DNA of 64,000 nucleotides from Roseibacterium beibuensis (lineage in GTDB: Bacteria > Pseudomonadota > Alphaproteobacteria > Rhodobacterales > Rhodobacteraceae): NCBI RefSeq assembly GCF_039542305.1, contig NZ_BAABHW010000006.1, forward strand, positions 62,001 to 126,000, in the 5' to 3' direction. The translations under genes were made by a program, and so were the position numbers. Below, piece by piece: positions 52,525 to 59,362 of this stretch. Each line of letters opens with the position of its first letter. Within the stretch, counting starts at the first letter, position 1. A model generated the notes under the pieces. It worked only from the letters and a program-made list of their open reading frames with translations, had not been told where the DNA came from and ran no database searches.

Positions 52525-54411
52525 ATGCAATTTCACCTGAACGGTTTTCGGCCCGGCAACCCTGAGATCGCGGAGGAAGCCGGCCGCTCGGTCAAATCAG
52601 ACGAAGTTGACGTGTTGATCGTCGGCAGCGGCCCCGCTGGCCTGACCCTCGCCGCGCAACTGGCACAGTACCCCGAGATCACCACGCGTTTGGTCGAGCG
52701 AAAATCGGGACCGATGGAAAAGGGGCAGGCCGACGGCGTCTCCTGCCGCTCGATGGAGATGTTCGAGGCCTTCGGGTTCGCCCATCGGGTCAAGCGTGAA
52801 GCCTATTGGGTGAACGAGACGACCTTCTGGAAACCCGATGCCAGCGACCCGAGCCAGATTGTCCGCGCGGGTCGGGTGCAGGATGTCGAAGACGGCCTTT
52901 CCGAAATGCCCCATGTCATCCTGAACCAAGGGCGCGTGCATGACATGTATCTGGAACTGATGCGCAACGCGCCCACAAGGATGGAGCCGGATTACGGGCT
53001 GCAATTGGTCGATCTGAGGGTCCACCCAACGGCAGAAGACTACCCCGCGACCGTCACGCTGGAAGACGAGGCAACCGGCGACCGCGAAACCGTCCGCGCC
53101 CGCTACGTCGTCGGGTGTGACGGGGCGCGCAGCGGCGTGCGGCAAGCGATCGGACGACAGCTTCAGGGCGACTCGGCCAATCAGGCCTGGGGCGTGATGG
53201 ACGTGCTGGTGGTGACCGATTTCCCCGATATCCGGATGAAAAGCCTGATCCAGTCCGACAGCGAAGGCACGGTGCTTATCATCCCGCGCGAGGGCGGCTA
53301 CCTCGTGCGGCTTTATATCGAACAGGAAAAGCTCAAGCCGGATGAGCGCGTCGCGGACCGCAACATCACCATCGAGAAACTGATCGAACGCGCCAAGCGC
53401 ATCTTTCATCCCTACAGCCTCGAGGTGAAAGACGTGGTCTGGTGGTCCGTCTACCAGATCGGCCAGCGCCTGACCGACAAGTTCGATGATGTCCCGGAGG
53501 AGGAGGTCGCCACCCGCCTGCCGACCGTCTTCATCGCGGGCGATGCCTGCCACACCCACAGCCCCAAGGCGGGGCAAGGCATGAACGTGTCGATGGGCGA
53601 CACGTTCAATCTCGGCTGGAAACTGGCCGCCGTGCTGCGCGGGCAGTGCAAGCCGGAACTGCTGCACAGCTATTCCGAGGAACGGCAGGGCGTGGCGCAG
53701 GACCTGATCGATTTCGACCGGGAATGGGCGCGGATCATCAGCGAACGGCGGGAGGAGGACGGGGACACCCCCCACTTCCAGCGCGCCTTCGTCAAGCAGG
53801 GGCGGTATACGGCCGGGGTCGCGGTGAAATACGCACCGTCCATCCTGACCGGCACGGCTACATGGCAGGGGCTGGCCAAAGGGTTCGAGATCGGGACGCG
53901 GTTTCACTCTGCGCCGGTGATCCGGCTGGCCGATGGCAAGCCGATGCACCTGGGCCATGTGGTGCAGGCCGATGGACGCTGGCGGCTGTTCGCCTTTGCG
54001 CCCGAGGGCGACCGGGGGGACGAAGGATCGGCTATTGCCGCCCTTTGCGCACGGCTGACGGATGACCCGGCCTCCCCGCTCAGGCGCTACACGCCCGAGG
54101 GCGCGGATGTGGATGCCGTGTTTGACCTGCGCGCGGTGTTTCAGCAAGGGTTCCGCGATCTGGCCTTCAGCGCGATGCCCGAGTTGCTGCGCCCGGCCAA
54201 AGGACGGTTCGGGCTGTGCGACTACGAGAAGGTTTTCTGCCCCGACCTGAAGGACGGGCCGGATATCTTCGACCTGCGGGGCATCGACCGTCAGCAGGGC
54301 GCGCTGGTGATCGTGCGGCCCGACCAATATGTCGGCCATGTCCTGCCGCTGGACGAACACGCCGCCTTGCAGGGCTTTTTCGACGGGTTCATGCGCCCCG
54401 CGACGGCCTAA
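52525..54411 (+). CDS. mobA: 3-hydroxybenzoate 4-monooxygenase-like flavoprotein (phenol hydroxylase family)
   Basis: A 628-residue FAD monooxygenase. GXGXXG in VLIVGSGPAGLTLAAQL (about 34-46), ADGVSCRSMEMFEAFGFA, VILNQGRVHD, the DG motif VVGCDGARSGVR, and IAGDACHTHSPKAGQGMN. A C-terminal thioredoxin-like domain (GIDRQQGALVIVRPDQYVGHVLPL) is typical of phenol hydroxylases. Start MQFHLNGFRPGNP and many internal blocks resemble Comamonas testosteroni MobA, which converts 3-hydroxybenzoate to protocatechuate. A GGGAGGA Shine-Dalgarno supports ATG 52525. It is divergent from a MarR regulator, as in that system. Confidence 0.88.
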   Translation: MQFHLNGFRPGNPEIAEEAGRSVKSDEVDVLIVGSGPAGLTLAAQLAQYPEITTRLVERKSGPMEKGQADGVSCRSMEMFEAFGFAHRVKREAYWVNETTFWKPDASDPSQIVRAGRVQDVEDGLSEMPHVILNQGRVHDMYLELMRNAPTRMEPDYGLQLVDLRVHPTAEDYPATVTLEDEATGDRETVRARYVVGCDGARSGVRQAIGRQLQGDSANQAWGVMDVLVVTDFPDIRMKSLIQSDSEGTVLIIPREGGYLVRLYIEQEKLKPDERVADRNITIEKLIERAKRIFHPYSLEVKDVVWWSVYQIGQRLTDKFDDVPEEEVATRLPTVFIAGDACHTHSPKAGQGMNVSMGDTFNLGWKLAAVLRGQCKPELLHSYSEERQGVAQDLIDFDREWARIISERREEDGDTPHFQRAFVKQGRYTAGVAVKYAPSILTGTATWQGLAKGFEIGTRFHSAPVIRLADGKPMHLGHVVQADGRWRLFAFAPEGDRGDEGSAIAALCARLTDDPASPLRRYTPEGADVDAVFDLRAVFQQGFRDLAFSAMPELLRPAKGRFGLCDYEKVFCPDLKDGPDIFDLRGIDRQQGALVIVRPDQYVGHVLPLDEHAALQGFFDGFMRPATA

Positions 54412-55043
54412 CGCTGGATGGCCGGGGTCTTGTGGATCTCGGTCCCGTTCTCGGCCGCGCCAACAAGGTAATGGGCCACGTCGGCACGGGCGATCACACC
54501 CTGCCGCCACGTCTCGGGCTCGACCAGCACCTGGTAGCGGCCGGTGCCCTTGTTGTCGGTCAGGATGCCGGGGCGCGCGATGGTCCAGTCGAGCGTGGAC
54601 GCCTTGATCAGGTCCTCCTGCACGGCCTTGTCGGCATAGGCACGACCCAGGATCGCCTTGAAGGTCGCCTTTTCGGGCCAGGAGAGTTTCGCGTAGCTGT
54701 CCCCGGCCCCGAACCCCGTCACCGTCAGCAGGCGCTTGACGCCCGCCCCCTCCATCGCCGGAAGGATGGCGCGGGTCGCATCGGAAAACAGCGTCGTGGG
54801 CATCAGCGCCTTGACGCTATGCGGCACGCCGATGGCAAGGATGACGGCATCCGCCCCCTCGACCGCGCGGGCCATATCCTCGGGGCTGGTGGCATCGCCG
54901 ACCAGGTTTTCGAGGTTTTCGTCCTCGATGTCGATCTTGTCGGCGCTGCGCGCAACGGCGCGCACATGGTGCCCGCGCGACAGCGCTTCTTCCATCACCT
55001 TGCGGCCGATGCCGCGGGTCGCTCCGATCACCGTAATGCGCAT
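54408..55043 (-). CDS. NAD(P)-binding SDR-a/NmrA-like protein
   Basis: A 211-residue atypical SDR. N-terminal RITVIGATRGIGRKVMEEALSRGHHVRAVARS gives a NAD(P) site, with DADAVILAIG and GVKRLLTVTGFGAGDS typical of NAD(P)H-binding NmrA/BVR-B-like proteins. The AGGAGG Shine-Dalgarno eight bases before ATG 55043 is perfect. Its stop overlaps the convergent mobA stop by 4 bp. It is downstream of ccrM on the same strand but separated by terminators. Substrate unknown. Confidence 0.9.
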   Translation of the reverse strand: MRITVIGATRGIGRKVMEEALSRGHHVRAVARSADKIDIEDENLENLVGDATSPEDMARAVEGADAVILAIGVPHSVKALMPTTLFSDATRAILPAMEGAGVKRLLTVTGFGAGDSYAKLSWPEKATFKAILGRAYADKAVQEDLIKASTLDWTIARPGILTDNKGTGRYQVLVEPETWRQGVIARADVAHYLVGAAENGTEIHKTPAIQR

Positions 55044-55092
55044 GACGATACCTCCTGCACCACTCAGATAGGCGCGTTGTGTGACATCGCAA

Positions 55093-55126
55093 CGAAAAGA
55101 CCCCGCCAACCGAATGGGTGGCGGGG
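55093..55126 (-). terminator. Rho-independent terminator after ccrM
   Basis: An 11-bp stem with one mismatch (55101-55111 with 55116-55126, loop GAAT) is followed on the minus strand by TCTTTTCG. A second palindrome, GCCGGC-N9-GCCGGC near 55137-55160, lies between it and the ccrM stop and could reinforce termination. Confidence 0.75.
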
Positions 55127-55176
55127 CGAAGTGTCCGCCGGCGAGGTATCAGCCGGCAGGCGGTGTTATCCCTTGA

Positions 55177-56277
55177 TCAGCGGCCCATCTCAGCGCGGAT
55201 CTGCTGGCGCAGCACGTCGATGGAGACGGTCTTTCCATCGCGACGGAAATGCCAGTAGGTCCAGCCGTTGCAGGACGGCGCCCCTTCCAGCGTGGCGCCG
55301 ACCTTGTGGATCGAGCCCCTCACATCATCGGCGATCAGCGTGCCATCGGCGCGGACCTTGGCCATATGCCCCCGGGGGCTGACCAGCATTTCACCGGGGC
55401 GCAGCATGCCGCGCTCGACCAGCTGGCCGAAGGGCACGCGCGGCTCGGCGCGCTTGGACTGCGTGACCTCCAGCGCGGTCTTGTCGAAGCGGCGGACCTT
55501 GGACAAACGCTTTTCGGCGACCTTGCGATACGCCTCTTCGCGCTCGATCCCGATCCAGTCGCGCCCCAGCATCTTGGCCACGGCCCCGGTCGTGCCGGTA
55601 CCGAAGAACGGGTCGAGCACGACGTCGCCCGGCTTCGTGCACCCAACCAGGATACGATGCAGCAGCGCCTCGGGCTTTTGCGTCGGGTGGGCCTTGTCGC
55701 CCTTGTCGTCCTTGAGCCGCTCACCGCCATTGCAGATCGGGATCACCCAGTCCGAGCGCATCTGCACGCCTTCGTTCAGCTCCTTCAGGGCCTCGTAGTT
55801 GAAGGTGTATTTCGCGCCCTCGTCACGGCTGGCCCAGATCATCGTCTCATGGGCATTGGTCAGGCGCTTGCCGCGGAAATTCGGCATCGGGTTCGATTTG
55901 CGCCAGACCACGTCGTTGAGGATCCAGAACCCCTGGTTCTGCAACTCGGCCCCGACTCGGAAGATGTTGTGGTAGCTGCCAATGACCCACAGCGCACCGT
56001 TCGGTTTAAGCAGGCGGCGGGCCTCGGCCAGCCACGCCTTGGTGAACTCGTCATAGGCGCGGAAACTGTCGAACTGGTCCCAGTGGTCGTCGCAAGCATC
56101 GACCTGGGTATTGTTAGGGCGGTGCAGCGTGCCCTTGAGCTGCAGGTTATAGGGCGGATCGGCAAAGATCAGGTCCACGCTCGCGTCAGGGAGCGCGCGC
56201 ATCGCCTCGATGCAATCGCCGGACAAAATGGTGTTGAGCGGCAGCGTGGCTGCCGGTGTCTTGGTTTTCGTGGTCAT
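55177..56277 (-). CDS. ccrM: CcrM-type DNA adenine-N6 methyltransferase (GANTC)
   Basis: A 366-residue beta-class methyltransferase: DPPY at about 40-43 (LIFADPPYNLQLKG) precedes the SAM motif DPFFGTGTTGAVAKMLGRDWIGIE (about 235-258). The C-terminal domain of about 100 residues (RVPFGQLVERGMLRPGEMLVSPRGHMAKVRADGTL, APSCNGWTYWHFRRDGK) is typical of CcrM orthologues, which methylate GANTC once per cell cycle in alphaproteobacteria. No cognate endonuclease is nearby. Three GANTC sites lie within 44 bp in its upstream region, suggesting control by its own methylation. Confidence 0.95.
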   Translation of the reverse strand: MTTKTKTPAATLPLNTILSGDCIEAMRALPDASVDLIFADPPYNLQLKGTLHRPNNTQVDACDDHWDQFDSFRAYDEFTKAWLAEARRLLKPNGALWVIGSYHNIFRVGAELQNQGFWILNDVVWRKSNPMPNFRGKRLTNAHETMIWASRDEGAKYTFNYEALKELNEGVQMRSDWVIPICNGGERLKDDKGDKAHPTQKPEALLHRILVGCTKPGDVVLDPFFGTGTTGAVAKMLGRDWIGIEREEAYRKVAEKRLSKVRRFDKTALEVTQSKRAEPRVPFGQLVERGMLRPGEMLVSPRGHMAKVRADGTLIADDVRGSIHKVGATLEGAPSCNGWTYWHFRRDGKTVSIDVLRQQIRAEMGR

Positions 56278-56328
56278 TGTCTGCCTCGTTCCGACGCCTC
56301 TGACGGGCGTTTCGTTCGTATGGGCAGA

Positions 56329-56372
56329 GAGTCGCCGAAACGCGATTCGCCGTCAATTTATTTTTTTGAATC
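56329..56372 (-). promoter_or_regulatory. GANTC cluster in the ccrM promoter region
   Basis: Three CcrM recognition sites: GAGTC 56329-56333, GATTC 56344-56348, GAATC 56368-56372. On the minus strand a candidate -35 TTGACG (complement of 56351-56356) is followed after 17 bp by GACTCT. One GANTC falls in the spacer and one at the -10 position. A T-rich tract lies just upstream. Confidence 0.7.
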
Positions 56373-56389
56373 AGAGACTTGGGCGAAAT

Positions 56390-56995
56390 TTAGGCACACA
56401 AGATGTTGTGCACGGGTCGGAAGGAACGTCTATGATGCGGGGTGACCCCAAGATCTTGGAGTCCCTGAAGATGCAGTTTTGTCGGATAACCTGCGTTCTT
56501 CTCCCAGCCGTAGCCGGGAAATTCCTCGGCCAACCGCGTCATGACCGCGTCGCGGGCCACCTTGGCGATGATCGAGGCGGCGGAAATCGACAGGGACAGG
56601 GCATCGCCCTTGATCACGGCGGTGGCCGCGCAGGGCAAACCATCGGGAATGGCATTTCCGTCGATCAGCGCGTGGGTCGGTGGACTGGGCAGGCCCTCGA
56701 CCGCGCGACGCATGGCGAGCAGGGCGGCATTCCGAATATTGATCGCGTCGATTTCCTCGACCGAGGCCCATCCGAGGCTGACCTCGGCATGGGTTTCGAT
56801 CGCCTCGACCAGAGCGGTACGGCGCGCAGCGGTCAGTTTCTTGGAGTCGTTCAGGCCCGGCGGCAGGTGGGTGGGATCCAGAACCACGGCAGCGGCGGTC
56901 ACCGGGCCGGCAAGCGGGCCGCGACCGACTTCGTCCACGCCGGCGACACGGCCACCCAAGGCGGCCTCCCGGCTGAAATCAGGCAATTCACTCAT
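56390..56995 (-). CDS. rnhB: Ribonuclease HII
   Basis: A 201-residue RNase HII removing ribonucleotides from DNA. Catalytic acidic residues are in VAGVDEVGRGPLAGPVTAAAV (D21, E22) and ALIDGNAIP; LNDSKKLTAARR and SISAASIIAKVARDAVM are also diagnostic. The end YPTKLHLQGLQDLGVTPHHRRSF is the usual C-terminal motif. The start at 56995 (MSELPDF) is preferred to an open upstream extension. It is upstream of ccrM on the same strand; the 112-bp gap contains the GANTC cluster. Confidence 0.95.
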   Translation of the reverse strand: MSELPDFSREAALGGRVAGVDEVGRGPLAGPVTAAAVVLDPTHLPPGLNDSKKLTAARRTALVEAIETHAEVSLGWASVEEIDAINIRNAALLAMRRAVEGLPSPPTHALIDGNAIPDGLPCAATAVIKGDALSLSISAASIIAKVARDAVMTRLAEEFPGYGWEKNAGYPTKLHLQGLQDLGVTPHHRRSFRPVHNILCA

Positions 56996-57090
56996 GGCGA
57001 TGTCATCCCATGCAGGCCCGCGCGGCACAAGAAAGGGCGGCACGCTTTCAGCGTACCGCCCGGGATCGGTCTGCTCGATGATCCTTATAC

Positions 57091-57573
57091 TCAGTGGCGG
57101 CGCAGATCCGCCTCGCGGACCCAGCCGTTCTGGGCGAGGCACCGGCCGCCATAGATCATGCGGCGTCCACGGTCCGTCCGCACCTCGCGCAGGCAGTGAG
57201 CCGGCAGAAGGTTGGGATGCCGCACATTATTCAGCATGCAGCGACGGACATAGCCACGGTACACGCCGTTGCGGTCGCGGCCCTGGATGAAACAGCGGGT
57301 GGGCGCCACAAACACGTGGCGGCGCGGGGGCTGGACATGGCGCGGCGGCGCGCCCGGCGGCCAGTTGTAGATGCGGTCCACCGGGATCGCCTGGCCTCGG
57401 TGGTCATTATCAAGGGCCTGGCCAAGCGCATAAAGCGCGATCAGCCCGCCGATAAGGGCAGCGGCATCATCGGCGTCTGCGCGTGCAGGTGAACTCGACG
57501 CACCAAGCGCACCGAAGAACAGGGCCAATGACAGACCGGCCGCAGGCAGGATTCGGAAAATTGATGGGGTCAT
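57091..57573 (-). CDS. Uncharacterised secreted protein with four cysteines
   Basis: A 160-residue protein not recognised as a named family. The N-terminus has a signal peptide (ILPAAGLSLALFFGALGASSSPARA), then a short hydrophobic helix (AAALIGGLIALYALGQAL). The mature C-terminal part is basic and Pro/Arg-rich, with four Cys (TRCFIQG, RRCMLNN, AHCLREV, GRCLAQNG) suggesting two disulfides. It has no catalytic motif. It is divergent from the small secreted protein gene at 57848 across a 274-bp region rich in palindromes. Periplasmic or cell-surface location is inferred. Confidence 0.8.
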   Translation of the reverse strand: MTPSIFRILPAAGLSLALFFGALGASSSPARADADDAAALIGGLIALYALGQALDNDHRGQAIPVDRIYNWPPGAPPRHVQPPRRHVFVAPTRCFIQGRDRNGVYRGYVRRCMLNNVRHPNLLPAHCLREVRTDRGRRMIYGGRCLAQNGWVREADLRRH

Positions 57574-57661
57574 CACTTGGGTCTCCTGACGGTCGTTGGG
57601 CGCCCCGGATGCGTGCGACAGGGGCGGCACGGCTCGGGGCCATGACGCAAGCGTCCCTTTA

Positions 57662-57737
57662 TTGGCGATCGCCAAGCAATATCGCGGGTTGGTTATCGGA
57701 TAACGCCGCGCGAAAACCGCGATGTCATTGCATGACA
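57662..57737. promoter_or_regulatory. Three palindromes in a 274-bp divergent intergenic region
   Basis: Perfect palindromes of different sequence: TTGGCGATCGCCAA (57662-57675), GTTATC-G-GATAAC (57692-57704) and TGTCAT-TGC-ATGACA (57723-57737). They lie between the secreted Cys-rich gene (minus) and the small secreted protein gene (plus). Probable protein-binding sites; the binding factors are unknown. The rest of the gap holds no gene. Confidence 0.55.
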
Positions 57738-57847
57738 CGGGACACAGGGGGCATCTGTCAGGCCGAGCTGCCGCTGCAAGGGCCTGCGCAGACGCTAGTC
57801 CCGGTGCACATGACCGCAAAGAACCATATCGAGCCAGAGACAAAGAC

Positions 57848-58141
57848 ATGAAACGACTTGTGAAACTCCCCCTCGTGGCCGCGATGCTCGCGGTCCTCGC
57901 AGCCCCGCTGCATGCGGGCTGTTTCGCCGATTATCGCGCGAATATGGATAACCCGCTCAGACTGCATTACGGTGTGATCGAATTGCCCGATAGCGCCTGT
58001 TCGGTCGCCGCCGCCGCGCCCGTGATTTCCAGCCGCATCGCATCGGGAGGTTGGACATTGATGCAGGTGATCTCGGTCTTCGACGACTCGGGGCTCGCCT
58101 CGAGGAGGGCCGATGCCGGAGAATTCTTCCTCCGTTACTGA
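57848..58141 (+). CDS. Small secreted protein with two cysteines
   Basis: A 97-residue protein with a signal peptide (LVKLPLVAAMLAVLAAPLHA) and a mature part starting GCFADYRANMDNPLRLHYGVIELPDSAC. The two Cys could form a disulfide. It ends GEFFLRY. Unrecognised family. The ATG follows a weak purine-rich stretch. The last 29 bases overlap the next gene, whose Shine-Dalgarno lies inside this coding sequence, so the two are cotranscribed and probably function together. Function unknown; a periplasmic partner or sensor accessory is possible. Confidence 0.8.
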   Translation: MKRLVKLPLVAAMLAVLAAPLHAGCFADYRANMDNPLRLHYGVIELPDSACSVAAAAPVISSRIASGGWTLMQVISVFDDSGLASRRADAGEFFLRY

Positions 58142-58814
58142 GACGCGGATCGCCACCACCCGCGTGGTGCAACTGGGCATTCTGGCCGTGATCGCGATTC
58201 TCGTGACCTCGGCCGTGCTCCTCTTCGTGAACCTGCCCGATGCGGATGCGTTCAACACCGCCGTGCAGGAAATCTTCGTGGCAAGCGACGTGCGCGACCC
58301 CGATGCCACACGCGTGCTGGAAATCCTTGCGCTGACCGGGACAACCTTTTCCAAGGTTCTGGGCAGCTACCGGGCGGTGATCTTCGTGCTGATCGTCTTC
58401 GCCACCGCCCTGCTGATTGCGTGCCTTGTGTTCCTGATCACGATCATCACGCTCAACCGCCGCATGGGCGAGATCGAGCGGCAGGGCATCCAGGTCTCCT
58501 CCCTGATCCTCAGCCGGGAAGAAGGCGTGGTGCTGATCAACAACCTGGAATTCAAGCTGACCCAGGCCGCGATGGAGACGTTGAGCGTGCTGGCCGAGGC
58601 GCGGCTGGACGACGATGTGCTGACCGGCGCACAGATCGAGGCGATGGTGTCCGGCAAGCGGGAGTCCGACGTCGACGAGGCCGCGGGGGCGACGCGGATC
58701 AAGCGGCTGCGTGACACGCTCGGCAACCAGATCGTCAGCGAACTTCTGGTCAAGAACATCGCCAGAAAGGGCTACGTCCTGGCGATCGACAAGGACGTCA
58801 TCCGGATGATGTGA
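58113..58814 (+). CDS. Membrane protein with C-terminal winged-helix-like domain
   Basis: A 233-residue protein with two transmembrane segments (about 20-40 and 89-115) around a 48-residue periplasmic loop, then a linker and a cytoplasmic C-terminal domain. Residues about 147-225 (FKLTQAAMETLSVLAEARLDDDVLTGAQIEAMVSG, TRIKRLRDTLGNQ, VKNIARKGYVLAI) follow the OmpR winged-helix layout, including the basic recognition-helix segment and the final GY-V-L strand. If correct, it would be a membrane-bound regulator with the DNA-binding part at the C-terminus. GAGGAGGG 4 bp before ATG 58113 is strong. Known family not identified; the domain call is from pattern only. Confidence 0.78.
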   Translation: MPENSSSVTETRIATTRVVQLGILAVIAILVTSAVLLFVNLPDADAFNTAVQEIFVASDVRDPDATRVLEILALTGTTFSKVLGSYRAVIFVLIVFATALLIACLVFLITIITLNRRMGEIERQGIQVSSLILSREEGVVLINNLEFKLTQAAMETLSVLAEARLDDDVLTGAQIEAMVSGKRESDVDEAAGATRIKRLRDTLGNQIVSELLVKNIARKGYVLAIDKDVIRMM

Positions 58815-58839
58815 GGCGGGTGCGTCTTGCCAGACATGA

Positions 58840-58864
58840 AAACGCGGCGCCCGGCGCCGCGTTT
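58840..58864. terminator. Bidirectional terminator hairpin
   Basis: A perfect 12-bp inverted repeat AAACGCGGCGCC/GGCGCCGCGTTT (58840-58851 with 58853-58864) lies between the stop codons of the convergent winged-helix and Tat-protein genes. Short A/T runs at both ends suit termination in both directions. Confidence 0.8.
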
Positions 58865-58888
58865 CGTATTCTCAGCTATCGAAGAAGA

Positions 58889-59194
58889 TCAGCAGTAGGG
58901 CGCACCGCGACCGTAACCAGCGCGATCGGTGATGTTGCCGTTGTCGGCATCGGTATAGCCGCTATAGGCGCCGCCGTAACCGCGACCGCAGCCGGCGCGG
59001 TCGGTCCAGTTGCCGTTGTCGGCATCGGTGCCTTGCGCCTCGGCGGGCGTCGGCGCCAGCGATGCGGTCACACCGGCGGCCCCACCCGCAGCCATCAGGC
59101 CGAGAAAGCCACGGCGGCCGGTCGCCTGAGGTTTGTGATCGGTGGTGATCTGGTCGTCGGTGAGGGTTTTCTTCTTGTCGTCGTCGCTGGACAT
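58889..59194 (-). CDS. Small Tat-exported protein with two DxDxG repeats
   Basis: A 101-residue protein: charged N-terminus, then TGRRGFLGLMAAGGAAGVTAS, a twin-Arg signal with A-rich hydrophobic core and probable cut near PAEA (about 53). The mature part of under 50 residues is two near-identical repeats: TDADNGNWTDRAGCGRG (about 57-72) and TDADNGNITDRAGYGRG (about 81-97), ending with a Cys. Each has D-x-D-x-G-x-x-x-D, like a calcium-binding loop. Repeats are also seen in the DNA (58905-58954 and 58980-59029, 50 bp each). Tat use may mean folding or metal loading before export. No known family identified. Confidence 0.8.
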   Translation of the reverse strand: MSSDDDKKKTLTDDQITTDHKPQATGRRGFLGLMAAGGAAGVTASLAPTPAEAQGTDADNGNWTDRAGCGRGYGGAYSGYTDADNGNITDRAGYGRGAPYC

Positions 59195-59362
59195 TTTGCG
59201 TGATCTCCCGTGCGCGCTGTCTGGCTGTATCAATGGCGCGACCATAGGCGGCCCATTCCAGCCGCGTCAACGAAAGCCTTACGCAAGGGGAATGGACGTT
59301 GATCCAATGCCGCCGGCGTGGTCTGACTTGTGCCAACAATAACCATACGTCACGGAACACAC

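Noticed and set aside
52597..54510. A 637-codon minus-strand open frame opposite mobA
   Set aside because: Shadow of the mobA codon pattern; low-complexity translation.
57664..57673. GGCGATCGCC resembling the cyanobacterial HIP1 octamer
   Set aside because: A single instance; the gene content is alphaproteobacterial and the site is better seen as one regulatory palindrome.
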